NCBI RefSeq assembly: GCF_000832125.1
Contig: NZ_JPRK01000017.1
Coordinates: 1-64,000 of the forward strand
Length of the DNA stretch: 64,000 nt
Direction of reading: 5' to 3'
From: Flavobacterium hibernum
Lineage (GTDB): Bacteria > Bacteroidota > Bacteroidia > Flavobacteriales > Flavobacteriaceae
Shown one piece after another: positions 42,941 through 50,896 of the stretch. The notes beneath the pieces were generated by a model that saw only the letters and a list, made by a program, of their open reading frames with translations, was not told the DNA's origin and did no database searches. A program made the position numbers and the translations under genes. Position 1 is the first letter of the stretch, and the number at the start of each line of letters is the position of its first letter.

Positions 42941-43014
42941 GATATCTTATAATTATGGTTTTTTATATAGAGCAACATTCACGGATCTCGCCAGAGGTTA
43001 GTCTAATTCGGGTG
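42941..43014 (-). promoter_or_regulatory. rplS leader, candidate ribosomal-protein autoregulatory RNA
   Basis: The leader of roughly 65 bases can form a small CTC TGGC GAG hairpin, and alternatively pair GAG with CTC near its end (GAGATCCGTGAATGTTGCTC). From memory, an L19 leader has been described for Flavobacteriia. The pairing is weak evidence by itself, so this is a candidate. Confidence 0.4.
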
Positions 43015-43022
43015 CAAATGTA
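43015..43022 (-). promoter_or_regulatory. -7 promoter box (TACATTTG) of rplS
   Basis: TACATTTG on the minus strand, 75 bases before the rplS start codon. No clear TTG box; the upstream sequence is AT-rich. Confidence 0.45.
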
Positions 43023-43103
43023 GAAAATAATTGTGAATTATAAATTGTAAATTGTAAATTATTTTAAGTTGTTGATAAATTGAGTATTAAGACGTTTTTT
43101 TTT

Positions 43104-43179
43104 GTTTCAGGTTTCAAGTTTCAAGTTTGGATTACGCAATGAAGGAAACCTGAAACAAAACAAACTTGAAACCTGAAAC
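43104..43179. repeat. Hairpin with perfect 18-base arms (GTTTCAGGTTTCAAGTTT)
   Basis: GTTTCAGGTTTCAAGTTT (43104-43121) pairs with AAACTTGAAACCTGAAAC (43162-43179) around a 40-base loop, with a T-run on the minus strand after the distal arm. It sits 7 bases past the agmatine deiminase stop and may terminate it. Confidence 0.75.
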
Positions 43180-43186
43180 AAAAAAT

Positions 43187-44308
43187 TTACTTAGGTTGCT
43201 GCTGGGTAACACAATGAATCATTCCTCCATTTGCATATAAATTGCGAACATCAATGCCAATTACCTTTCGGGATGGGTATAAAGTCTGAATCAATTGGTT
43301 GGCAATGGCATCATTTGGGTCATTGTAATTTGGAACAAGAACAACAGTGTTTCCAATATAATAGTTTACATAAGAGCCTTTGTAGCCTAGTTTTTTACTA
43401 TAAGTGGTTACAACGTTATTCTTAGACAATGGTAGTTTTAAAAAAGTATAAGCTTTACCATTTTTGTCTTTTGAGTTGTATAAAGTTGTAATGTCAGTTT
43501 GAGGAACTTCCCAATACAATAAATCGTCTTCGTTCATTGTAACAATTGTATTTACGCTGCCAAATCGTGCAAAACCATCGATGTGCATATCGGTAATTTC
43601 TCTTCCTGCTTTGCCATCCAACCAAATAAAGTGTGTTATACCTAAATACTTTTTAAAGTTTGCTTCGGCTTCTAATTGTGTCATTCCGGGATTACGATTC
43701 GAATTTAGTATCGCACTTCTGGTCGCTAATAAAGTTCCGTTTCCGTCAACTTCTACAGCTCCGCCTTCATTAATCATAACAGCATTCAAATCTACAACTG
43801 TTGTTTTTTGATCTGCTGCAATTTGCGAAGGTATTGTATTGCAATTTGCAAAAGCAACTTTTTTGCCCCATCCATTAAATCCCCAATCCTGAATTACTAA
43901 TTGATTGTTTTTATCTTTTACGTAAATCGGACCATTATCTCGCACCCAAACATCGTCTGTTTTAAAAATTTTGAATTCAATATTAGATAATGAAATGCCT
44001 GCGTCTTTTAATAAAGTGGTAATTCTGTTTTTTTCAGTAACGTCATAAGCGATAATAAATACTTTCTCGCTTCCTGTTAATGATTTCGTCATGGCAACCC
44101 AAGTTGCATCGAGATCATTTCTATAATCAATACCATATTGATATTGATGTGGCCATTGCAGCCAAGTTCCTTCATGTGGAGCCGATTCCTCAGGCATTGT
44201 GTACATAATCGCTGTATTTATCGATTCGTCTGGTTTTGCAGTTAATTCGTCTTCTTGACACGACGAGAATAATGGTAGTAATAAAACGGTTAGAAATAAG
44301 TTCTTCAT
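43187..44308 (-). CDS. Exported agmatine deiminase family lipoprotein
   Basis: A 373-residue member of the agmatine deiminase / porphyromonas-type peptidyl-arginine deiminase family (guanidino-modifying pentein fold). YTMPEESAPHEGTWLQWPH and DDVWVRDNGPIYV supply substrate-binding residues, DGKAGREITDMHIDGFARF the catalytic histidine region, and GGMIHCVTQQQP the catalytic cysteine. Unlike cytoplasmic AguA it has a lipobox (LFSSC), so it acts outside the cytoplasm. Free agmatine is the likely substrate, but a peptidyl target is not excluded. It has a good promoter with an upstream palindrome and neighbours an AraC-type gene. Confidence 0.88.
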   Translation of the reverse strand: MKNLFLTVLLLPLFSSCQEDELTAKPDESINTAIMYTMPEESAPHEGTWLQWPHQYQYGIDYRNDLDATWVAMTKSLTGSEKVFIIAYDVTEKNRITTLLKDAGISLSNIEFKIFKTDDVWVRDNGPIYVKDKNNQLVIQDWGFNGWGKKVAFANCNTIPSQIAADQKTTVVDLNAVMINEGGAVEVDGNGTLLATRSAILNSNRNPGMTQLEAEANFKKYLGITHFIWLDGKAGREITDMHIDGFARFGSVNTIVTMNEDDLLYWEVPQTDITTLYNSKDKNGKAYTFLKLPLSKNNVVTTYSKKLGYKGSYVNYYIGNTVVLVPNYNDPNDAIANQLIQTLYPSRKVIGIDVRNLYANGGMIHCVTQQQPK

Positions 44309-44359
44309 CTTAGTTGTATATTAAGTTTAGTGTCATATTGTACCGGTAGTTTGACGGGA

Positions 44360-44407
44360 CAAAGGTATTTCTAAAGCGTAATTGCAAAGTTGTCCAAAAT
44401 GGACAAA
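44360..44407 (-). promoter_or_regulatory. Promoter of the agmatine deiminase gene with upstream palindrome
   Basis: TTG (44386-44388), an 18-base spacer and TACCTTTG (44360-44367) on the minus strand fit the consensus. Directly upstream is TTGTCC (44391-44396), five bases, GGACAA (44402-44407), a perfect 6-base inverted repeat centred about 46 bases before the expected start. It borders the end of the AraC-type gene. Confidence 0.65.
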
Positions 44408-45232
44408 TTAAATAAGCGGAATAAAAATTGCCGTCAGATAATCAGATGGATTATCACAATTGCCATTGTTTGTTATATATTGTTCGATTACAGGTAAATG
44501 AGAAAACTCGACAGTATTATTTAAAAACCAGCCTCCAAAAATTTGCTCATAAGTATCTTCCAGAGTTTCATAACTGCCATGATGGAAAAAACGAGCATAT
44601 CGACCTCCAAAAATCTTTTTTATCGGAAGACTTTTAATAATAGATTTTGTAACGATACAAGCATCATAGGTGCATTTAGATTTATCGGTAATTAAAATGT
44701 CATCAGTTATAATACCAAAGAAATCTGTAAGGGGCTCAGGGAATTCATTTTTTAGTAAAACATCCCAAAGTTCTTCTATTTCGGGATTGATATAATAAGT
44801 TTTGCAACTCGAATAATAAACTGTTATCTCAGGAATAAAAGTTATTTCGGGTTCTAAAGTATAGTAAATTACTTTTTGAGGATGAATATCATTTAATAAA
44901 ATTTCTTTTTGATGTCGCGCTAGAGAAGGAGAGTAATTGAAATGTTTTTTGAAAGTTTTTGAGAAAGACTGTACATCTGCAAAACCTACTTCAAGGGCAA
45001 TATCCGAAATTTGTTTCTTAGAATATAGAAGCTTTTTATAGCCGTTTTCGACTTTCAATCTGGTTTGATATGCACCAATTGTTTCCTTAAATAAAGAATA
45101 AAAAACACGCTGCAAATTTCGGTAAGAATAACTGGAAATATCTTCAAGAGCGCTTATTGAGATAATTTGATTGTAATGCATCTCAATGTGATTCCGGGTA
45201 TTATAAATGCGTTTTAGATTAAAATCATTCAT
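44408..45232 (-). CDS. AraC-family regulator with GyrI-like effector domain
   Basis: A 274-residue regulator of the Rob/SoxS-with-effector type. The N-terminal AraC double HTH spans residues ~7-105: IISISALEDISSYSYRNLQR and LLYSKKQISDIALEVGFADVQSF, then SKTFKKHFNYSPSLARHQ. The C-terminal ~155 residues form a GyrI-like ligand-binding domain (FFGIITDDILI, KKIFGGRYARFFHHGSYETL, FSHLPVIEQYI). Such proteins bind small, often cationic, molecules. It is upstream of the agmatine deiminase gene on the same strand, so agmatine or a polyamine is a conceivable effector. Confidence 0.88.
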   Translation of the reverse strand: MNDFNLKRIYNTRNHIEMHYNQIISISALEDISSYSYRNLQRVFYSLFKETIGAYQTRLKVENGYKKLLYSKKQISDIALEVGFADVQSFSKTFKKHFNYSPSLARHQKEILLNDIHPQKVIYYTLEPEITFIPEITVYYSSCKTYYINPEIEELWDVLLKNEFPEPLTDFFGIITDDILITDKSKCTYDACIVTKSIIKSLPIKKIFGGRYARFFHHGSYETLEDTYEQIFGGWFLNNTVEFSHLPVIEQYITNNGNCDNPSDYLTAIFIPLI

Positions 45233-45245
45233 TTTTGTCCAGTTT

Positions 45246-45368
45246 TACAGTCGCAGTATTCAGTCGCAGTTTACAGTTGCGGTTTACAGTTTTCGGTCGC
45301 AGTACTCAGTCGCAGTTTGCAGTGCGTTGAGACTAAATACTGTAAACTGCGACTGAATACTGAAAACT
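45246..45368. repeat. CAGT-word palindromic repeat, locus 2
   Basis: A run of CAGT-containing words (AGTCGCAGTATTCAGTCGCA and so on) holding a perfect 23-base inverted repeat: AGTATTCAGTCGCAGTTT plus ACAGT (45255-45277) and its complement at 45339-45361, loop 61 bases. It lies between the trmD stop and the AraC-type gene start. Confidence 0.8.
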
Positions 45369-45370
45369 CT

Positions 45371-46051
45371 TTAATGTCCTTCCAACAAATCAGGCCTTCT
45401 GTTTTTAGTATGCTCAAATGCCATATCCTCGCGCCATTTGTCAATTTTAGCAAAGTGACCGCTGGTTAAAACTTCAGGAACTTTCCATCCTTTATAATCT
45501 GCTGGTCTTGTGTATATAGGTCCCGAAAGTAAATTATCTTGAAAACTATCTGTTAAAGCTGAGGTTTCGTCACTTAAAACACCAGGAATTAATCGGATTA
45601 AAGCATCGGATAAAACCAATGCACCTAGTTCTCCTCCAGATAAAACATAATCTCCAATCGAAATTTCTTTAGTAATAAAATGATCGCGAACACGTTGATC
45701 TACACCTTTATAATGTCCACATAGAATAATAATATTTTCATACATCGACATTGTATTGGCCATTTTTTGATTTAGCGTTTCTCCATCAGGCGACATATAA
45801 ATGATTTCGTCATATTCGCGTTCGCTTTTTAAATGTGTAATACACGCATCAATTGGCTGAACAGTCATAACCATTCCAGCGCCACCGCCAAACGGATAGT
45901 CATCGACACTTTTTTGTTTGTTTGTAGTATAATCTCGTAAATTATGAAAATGTACTTCAACCAGACCTTTGTCTATGGCACGTTTCATAATCGAAGCCTC
46001 AAACGGGCTTCTTAATAATTCTGGCAAAATCGTAATAATGTCAATTCGCAT
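45371..46051 (-). CDS. trmD: tRNA (guanine-N1)-methyltransferase
   Basis: A 226-residue knotted (SPOUT) methyltransferase that makes m1G37 in tRNAs, needed for reading-frame maintenance. The signature is visible throughout: MRIDIITILPELLRSPFEAS, DDYPFGGGAGMVMTVQPI, ILCGHYKGVDQRVRDHFIT with the catalytic aspartate, IGDYVLSGGELGALVLSDAL in the knot, and YTRPADYKGWKVPEVLTSGH near the C-terminus. The size is normal. Two overlapping -7 boxes (46078-46085 and 46086-46093) lie upstream. Confidence 0.96.
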   Translation of the reverse strand: MRIDIITILPELLRSPFEASIMKRAIDKGLVEVHFHNLRDYTTNKQKSVDDYPFGGGAGMVMTVQPIDACITHLKSEREYDEIIYMSPDGETLNQKMANTMSMYENIIILCGHYKGVDQRVRDHFITKEISIGDYVLSGGELGALVLSDALIRLIPGVLSDETSALTDSFQDNLLSGPIYTRPADYKGWKVPEVLTSGHFAKIDKWREDMAFEHTKNRRPDLLEGH

Positions 46052-46077
46052 TTTTTTTCTTCAAGAGTTCTAAGCCG

Positions 46078-46093
46078 CAAAGATACAAAGTTA
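46078..46093 (-). promoter_or_regulatory. Two adjacent -7 boxes of trmD
   Basis: Minus-strand TATCTTTG (46078-46085) and TAACTTTG (46086-46093) lie end to end. A TTG at 46102-46104 is 16 bases from the first. Either could start the trmD message with a short leader. Confidence 0.45.
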
Positions 46094-46283
46094 ATATTTG
46101 ACAAGTTTAAAGATTTAAAAAATGAGAAATGATTGTTGTAAAGTGAACTCAAAAGTATAGTTATATTACATCTAGATTATATTTTGTTTAATAATGAATT
46201 GATAAACATTATTATACCTGTTAATAAATAAAAACTACTTATTTTTAACATTGAATAACAACCAGAACCAACATTAATGATTT

Positions 46284-46619
46284 ATGAAGAAAAAATTACT
46301 TTTAATAGCAATGCTTGTTGCAATTGTATCATGCTCAGACATGAAAAACACCTCAGAAAACTGGGTTGGTAAGACAAAAAGCAGCCTTATAAAAAACTGG
46401 GGGCCACCAATAAGGTATATGGATGATGGCCAAAAAGGAGAAGTACTTGTTTACGCGGAACAAATTTATGCAAATTCTAAAAATGCTGAAGGTTCCAGAA
46501 TTGCAGGTCCAAATTATTGGAGTTACTCTTATGTATATGTTAACAAGGAAGGAAAAATTTATTCATGTCGAAATGAAAAACAAAAAAATCCACCACAACA
46601 AATCGTGTTAAGTAAATAA
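46284..46619 (+). CDS. Small lipoprotein of unknown function
   Basis: A 111-residue protein with a lipoprotein signal peptide (LLLIAMLVAIVSC, lipidated cysteine at residue 17). The mature part, WVGKTKSSLIKNWGPPIRYMDDGQKGEVLVYAEQI, is reminiscent of small SmpA/BamE-like outer-membrane-associated proteins, where a helix followed by GPP precedes strands, and YSYVYVNKEGKIYSCRNE is the next strand pair. The similarity is by shape only. It is the first gene of a plus-strand run, separated by 108 bases from the next. Confidence 0.65.
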   Translation: MKKKLLLIAMLVAIVSCSDMKNTSENWVGKTKSSLIKNWGPPIRYMDDGQKGEVLVYAEQIYANSKNAEGSRIAGPNYWSYSYVYVNKEGKIYSCRNEKQKNPPQQIVLSK

Positions 46620-46727
46620 TTGTTTTCCCATCAGTTTTATTTTCAATTGATAAAAGTAAGATATTAATTAAAGAAATTTTATTATATTTAATTCTTTAAT
46701 TAATTGAATTTTAGTCAAATAAAGCTG

Positions 46728-47186
46728 ATGGAAAAAATGTTTACAATACTTTTTGCAGCCTTAACACTTGCATCTTGTAACAATCAAAATCAATCAAAAG
46801 TTATGGAAATTAGTAGAAATGAAAAAATAGTAAAACAATATTTTGAACATTTTAATAATCATGATTGGAAGAAAATGTCCGAAATGTACACCGAAACGGT
46901 TGATTTTAAAGATCCGTCACTAGGAACTGGTATTGTAAAGCAGTCACGTCAGCAAATTAAGGACAAATATGCAGAGTTAAATAAAGTTTTTCCTGACTTA
47001 CACGACAAAGTAATTCAAATTTATCCATCGGGAGAAAAACATATTATTGTTGAATTTGTTTCGACAGGAACTGCGCCTGATGATTCGAAATTTGAGTTGC
47101 CAATATGTACTATTTTCACAATCGAAAACGGACTAATCACTAAAGATTTCTCTTATTTTGATAATTTTGAAGAAGAAGAAAAATAG
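46728..47186 (+). CDS. SnoaL/NTF2-fold lipoprotein
   Basis: A 152-residue protein with a lipobox (LTLASC, cysteine near residue 16) and a SnoaL-like mature domain: IVKQYFEHFNNHDWKKMSEM, YTETVDFKDPSLGTGIV and SKFELPICTIFTIENGLITK. The N-terminal leucine-rich region is the signal peptide. In-frame codons extend to a TTG at 46704, but the ATG at 46728 is next to the signal. It lies 47 bases before the metalloprotease gene. The ligand is unknown. Confidence 0.75.
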   Translation: MEKMFTILFAALTLASCNNQNQSKVMEISRNEKIVKQYFEHFNNHDWKKMSEMYTETVDFKDPSLGTGIVKQSRQQIKDKYAELNKVFPDLHDKVIQIYPSGEKHIIVEFVSTGTAPDDSKFELPICTIFTIENGLITKDFSYFDNFEEEEK

Positions 47187-47233
47187 ATAACATTGTTGAA
47201 GCTCTCCAAAAGGAATAAACCTCCAAAAAATTA

Positions 47234-48142
47234 ATGAAAAAAATAATTTTCTTTTTATTAGTATTATTTTGTTCCTGTAACAAAGAAAAAACAAAAGAAA
47301 CTCCAAAAGAGATCCCAAAAGAAATTCCTAAAGAAGCGTCATACTTTAAGCAAATCAAAAGTAATGATGTTAAATTGGCTGAACCTGTTTATGGTGATTG
47401 GCTGTTTTCTCATAAAGAAAAAGGACAAAGTTTTGAACAATATTTTAGGTCTAAACATGTTTGTCCAACAGCAGAAGCGAATATTATTTACTTACAACCA
47501 ATAGGAAATTTTAATGCTTTGCAAAAGAAACAAATTCAACTTACTAATGAATATTTAGAAATTTATTTCCAATTAAAAACCAAAACTTTAAAGCCTATTT
47601 CTAATGATGTAGTTCCAAATTCTTCCAGAAGAATGATTGCTGAAGGTCATGAACAATTATTAGCAGGTTATCTTTTAAATGATGTATTGAAAGAAATAAA
47701 ACCTTTAAATAGAATTGCTTTAATGGGACTTTCTGAACTGGATTTGTATCCTAAGCCAGAATGGAATTATGTTTTTGGTTTGGCTTCTTATCACGATAAA
47801 GTGGGCGTGAGCTCGATTTATAGATTACAGGATGGCGAATTAACTGCTGAGAATTTTAATTTATGTTTATCGCGATTGCTAAAAATAAGCTCTCACGAAA
47901 TTGGGCATATGTTTGGTTTGCATCATTGTACAACTGCAAATTGTGTTATGAATGGCACCAATAATATGGGTGAAACAGATAGGCACTCTATACGATTATG
48001 TTCTGTTTGCCAAAGAAAACTAAATTCCTGTATACCATATGATAATAAAAAGAGATTAACTGATTTAGAAATATATTTTAAGAAGAATGACTTAATTGAA
48101 GGATTTGAATCTATGAAAAAGGATATTGAAGTTGTTCAATAA
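47234..48142 (+). CDS. Archaemetzincin-like zinc metalloprotease, lipoprotein
   Basis: A 302-residue lipoprotein (FCSC, lipidated cysteine near residue 15) with a short proline/lysine/glutamate repeat after the lipid site (TPKEIPKEIPKEA). The catalytic domain carries SSHEIGHMFGLHHC, the HExxHxxGxxH zinc motif followed by Cys as in archaemetzincins. TTANCVMNGTNN provides the Met-turn-like segment, and RLCSVCQRKL a CxxC that completes the four-cysteine pattern. Archaemetzincins are normally cytoplasmic; here the enzyme is anchored outside. It shares a plus-strand run with two other lipoproteins. Confidence 0.88.
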   Translation: MKKIIFFLLVLFCSCNKEKTKETPKEIPKEIPKEASYFKQIKSNDVKLAEPVYGDWLFSHKEKGQSFEQYFRSKHVCPTAEANIIYLQPIGNFNALQKKQIQLTNEYLEIYFQLKTKTLKPISNDVVPNSSRRMIAEGHEQLLAGYLLNDVLKEIKPLNRIALMGLSELDLYPKPEWNYVFGLASYHDKVGVSSIYRLQDGELTAENFNLCLSRLLKISSHEIGHMFGLHHCTTANCVMNGTNNMGETDRHSIRLCSVCQRKLNSCIPYDNKKRLTDLEIYFKKNDLIEGFESMKKDIEVVQ

Positions 48143-48209
48143 ATAAAAATGTAAAAAGAGAGTTTACGCTTTAAATCCTCATAAAAAATTTTGAAAGTCA
48201 ATATAGAAA

Positions 48210-49082
48210 ATGATTACAAGAAGAAGTTTTATTATAAATACCAGTATGGCAGCAACAGCAGTTCTAGCTTTGCCATCATTAGCATTTACTATGAATAAAA
48301 AAGAAGTTGGATTACAGTTGTATACTTTGCGAAACGAAATTTCTAAAGATGTGAAAACAACTCTCGAAAAAGTTGCAGCTGCCGGATTTACAACTGTCGA
48401 AATGTATGGTTTTTCGATAAAAGAGCAGTTTTGGGGATTGTCTGCAATTGAACTTAAAAAAGTGTTAGACGCAAACAATTTAAAAGCTGTAAGCGGACAT
48501 TATAATTTAGGAAGTTTTCTTTATGATGGAAACACTGCCGAACTTATTGCGGCAATTGAAGCGGCAAAAGTCTTGAAAAGTGAATTTCTAACAATTCCCT
48601 GGATAGATGAGCCTTTTAGAAAAAACATAGAAGATTATAAAAAGATTGCTTCAAGGTTAAATGAAGCCGCAAAAATGTGTCAAAAAGCAGGTTTAAAATT
48701 AGCGTACCACAATCACGATTTTGAATTTCAAAAACACGACGGAATGACGGGGTATGAAATTTTATTACAAGAAACAGACAAAGATTTGGTGTTTTTTGAA
48801 TTGGATTTATATTGGGTAGTTCGTTCAGGAAATGATCCAATTAAATTGTTTGAAGCAAATCAGGATCGTTTTAAAATGTGGCATGTAAAAGATATGGATA
48901 AAATAAATCCAGCTTTAAATACCGAAATTGGTTCAGGTTCGATTGATTTTAAAACTATCTTTAAGGAAGCCAAACACTCTGGAATGAAACATTTTTTTGT
49001 AGAGCAGGAGAATAACTACGGAGGCAACTCGTTTAAATCTATTCAGACAAGTTTTGATTTTATTTCTAAAAATTTGATTTAA
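48210..49082 (+). CDS. Sugar phosphate isomerase/epimerase-like TIM-barrel protein, exported
   Basis: A 290-residue AP-endonuclease-2/xylose-isomerase-like TIM barrel behind a possible twin-arginine signal (TRRSFIINTSMAATAVLALP). The barrel shows VGLQLYTLRNEISKDVKTTL and FTTVEMYGF at the start, GLKLAYHNHDFEFQKHDG with metal-binding His and Glu, FFELDLYWVVRSGNDP and MWHVKDMD with Asp/His, ending FFVEQENNYGG with the final glutamate. Sugar epimerisation is typical for relatives. It is likely transported folded to the periplasm. Confidence 0.85.
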   Translation: MITRRSFIINTSMAATAVLALPSLAFTMNKKEVGLQLYTLRNEISKDVKTTLEKVAAAGFTTVEMYGFSIKEQFWGLSAIELKKVLDANNLKAVSGHYNLGSFLYDGNTAELIAAIEAAKVLKSEFLTIPWIDEPFRKNIEDYKKIASRLNEAAKMCQKAGLKLAYHNHDFEFQKHDGMTGYEILLQETDKDLVFFELDLYWVVRSGNDPIKLFEANQDRFKMWHVKDMDKINPALNTEIGSGSIDFKTIFKEAKHSGMKHFFVEQENNYGGNSFKSIQTSFDFISKNLI

Positions 49083-49103
49083 AAATAAAACAATCAAAAA
49101 CCT

Positions 49104-49111
49104 TATTTTTG
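49104..49111 (+). promoter_or_regulatory. -7 promoter box (TATTTTTG) of the cupin gene
   Basis: TATTTTTG, 25 bases before the cupin ATG. It suggests that the cupin gene has its own promoter apart from the isomerase gene. No TTG box at the right distance. Confidence 0.4.
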
Positions 49112-49136
49112 TAGCAATTCAATAAAAAAAGCAAAT

Positions 49137-49484
49137 ATGCAAAGTTTCGGGACAAGCAAAGAATTTATAAAAGGAGATGAAATCGAGTGGGAAGTAGTTG
49201 GAGAAGGAATCAAACGTAAGATTCTTGCCTTTGATGATCGAGTAATGTTAGTAAATGTTCATTTTGAAAAAGGTGGAATTGGTACTTTACACGAACATTA
49301 TCATACACAAGTAACATATGTTTCCAGCGGTAAATTTGATGTAACGATTAATGGCGTGACTCAAACTTTAAAAGAAGGAGACAGTTTTTACATTCCGCCA
49401 CATGCGATTCATGGAGTAGTTTGTTTAGAAAGCGGTATGCTTACTGATGTTTTTAGCCCTGCAAGAGAAGATTTTTTTAAATAG
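49137..49484 (+). CDS. Single-domain cupin protein
   Basis: A 115-residue cupin. HEHYHTQVTYVSSGKFDVTI carries the first cupin motif (metal-binding histidines and a distal residue), and EGDSFYIPPHAIHGVVCLES carries the second with another histidine. It has no partner domain, and such small cupins may be sugar or metal binding, or enzymes of unknown reaction. It follows the TIM-barrel gene by 54 bases but has its own promoter box. Confidence 0.88.
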   Translation: MQSFGTSKEFIKGDEIEWEVVGEGIKRKILAFDDRVMLVNVHFEKGGIGTLHEHYHTQVTYVSSGKFDVTINGVTQTLKEGDSFYIPPHAIHGVVCLESGMLTDVFSPAREDFFK

Positions 49485-49503
49485 AATTAAATAAAGAAAA
49501 TCC

Positions 49504-49610
49504 GTTAATATCCGTGTTTTCGCGATGGCGAATCCGTTTAATCAGCTTCATTTTGTGGAATACTGATGAAGTAGATTCGCCATCGCGAAGACGTAGATTT
49601 ACACAGATTT
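49504..49610. repeat. Hairpin with perfect 16-base arms (TTCGCGATGGCGAATC)
   Basis: TTCGCGATGGCGAATC (49519-49534) pairs with GATTCGCCATCGCGAA (49574-49589), and CTTCAT inside pairs with ATGAAG. The flanks TCCGTTAATATCCGTG and GTAGATTTACACAGATTT are typical Flavobacterium repeat words. It follows the cupin gene. Confidence 0.75.
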
Positions 49611-49657
49611 TATAAAAAAAATAACTTTAATAATAAGTCTAGATTAAATATTGATGG

Positions 49658-49665
49658 TATTTTTG
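49658..49665 (+). promoter_or_regulatory. -7 promoter box (TATTTTTG) of the MFS gene
   Basis: TATTTTTG ends only four bases before the ATG at 49670, so the message would be leaderless or translation may begin at a later codon, for example the Met of LFMAACTG. Confidence 0.35.
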
Positions 49666-49669
49666 CAAA

Positions 49670-50836
49670 ATGAATTTATCCAAAACGAATGTCTTATTTA
49701 TGGCAGCTTGCACTGGACTTATAGTTGCAAATCTTTATTACTGCCAGCCCTTAATTGTTTTAATTGCTAACGAATTTAAAATTCCTGAAGCCAGCGCGGG
49801 AACAATAACCTATTTGACCCAAGCGGGTTATGCTATTGGACTATTTTTTATGGTTCCGCTGGGCGATAAAATCGAGCGAAAAAAACAAATTCTGATTACC
49901 ACTTTTGCATCTGTAATTGCATTAATAATCGCAGCAACTGCAAAAAGCTTTTTCCTTTTACAAATAGCATCTTTGCTTATAGGGATCACCTCTATTGTGC
50001 CACAGCTTATTTTGCCTTTGGCAGCGTCTTTAAGTGCACCGGAGCAACGCGGAAAAGTCGTTGGTACCATAATGAGTGGTTTGCTTGTGGGGATTTTACT
50101 CTCAAGAACTTTAAGCGGATTTATTGGTCAGATTTTAGGATGGAGATCAATGTTTTATATCGCTGCCGGAATTTGTTTACTTATCTTTTTTGTAATTCAG
50201 AACAAATTCCCAGTCAATAAACCTCAGTTTCAAGGAACTTACGGACAACTAATTAGTTCTCTTTTTACACTAATAAAAACACAACCCGTTTTGCGCGAAG
50301 CCACCATGATTAATGTGTTTAGTTTTGCTCAATTTGGAGCATTCTGGACCACAATGGTATTATTGCTTTCGGGAGAGCCGTTTGGTTTTAACAGTGCCAC
50401 AATTGGATTGTTTGGTATTGTTGGAGCATCTGGGGCTTTAGCAGCGCCACTTGTTGGAAAAATGGGAGATAAAGGAGGTTCAAGAGTAGCAGTAGGTTAC
50501 GGCTGTTTGTTAATCTTAATAAGCTTTTTAGTGTTTTATTTTTCAATAGAGAGCGTGATCGGAATTGCAATCGGAATTGTTTTTATCGACATTGGAATTC
50601 AAGGTGTTCACATTTCAAATCAAACCAGAGTTTATTCATTATTACCAGAAGCACGAAATAGATTAAATACAGTATTCATGTCGTTTAGTTTTTTAGGAAC
50701 AGCGGCCGGATCTGCTTACGGTTTGTTTTTATGGAAATTTGGAGGATGGCACGCTGTAACTATCGGATGTGTTGCTTTATCAATATTATCATTTGTAGTT
50801 TACGGACTTACTTATAAATCAAAATCTAAAAAATAG
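49670..50836 (+). CDS. MFS transporter, DHA1-like
   Basis: A 388-residue major facilitator superfamily protein with twelve hydrophobic segments. The first, VLFMAACTGLIVANLYYCQPLI, is typical of the YnfM/AraJ-like group. The cytoplasmic loop between helices 2 and 3 is MVPLGDKIERKKQILI, the MFS motif A (G-D-x-x-x-R-K/R). GTIMSGLLVGILLSRTLSGFIG fits motif C. These proteins usually export sugars, drugs or amino acids; no substrate is evident. It is monocistronic, before the fused immunophilin gene. Confidence 0.9.
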   Translation: MNLSKTNVLFMAACTGLIVANLYYCQPLIVLIANEFKIPEASAGTITYLTQAGYAIGLFFMVPLGDKIERKKQILITTFASVIALIIAATAKSFFLLQIASLLIGITSIVPQLILPLAASLSAPEQRGKVVGTIMSGLLVGILLSRTLSGFIGQILGWRSMFYIAAGICLLIFFVIQNKFPVNKPQFQGTYGQLISSLFTLIKTQPVLREATMINVFSFAQFGAFWTTMVLLLSGEPFGFNSATIGLFGIVGASGALAAPLVGKMGDKGGSRVAVGYGCLLILISFLVFYFSIESVIGIAIGIVFIDIGIQGVHISNQTRVYSLLPEARNRLNTVFMSFSFLGTAAGSAYGLFLWKFGGWHAVTIGCVALSILSFVVYGLTYKSKSKK

Positions 50837-50846
50837 AAAGGACAAA

Positions 50847-50873
50847 TTGATATAAAATTAATTTGTAAATTTG
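50847..50873 (+). promoter_or_regulatory. Promoter of the cyclophilin-FKBP gene
   Basis: TTG (50847-50849), 16 bases, TAAATTTG (50866-50873). The spacer is one base shorter than usual. The leader would be about 17 bases. Confidence 0.45.
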
Positions 50874-50896
50874 CAATTAAATTAAAAATAACAACA

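Noticed and set aside
43031..43062. AAATTGTAAATTGTAAATT tandem words upstream of rplS
   Set aside because: Simple AT-rich sequence, too short to call a regulatory or mobile feature.
49670..50836. MFS gene as leaderless mRNA
   Set aside because: The promoter box lies very close to the ATG, but a later Met could be the start, so this is not firm enough for a finding.
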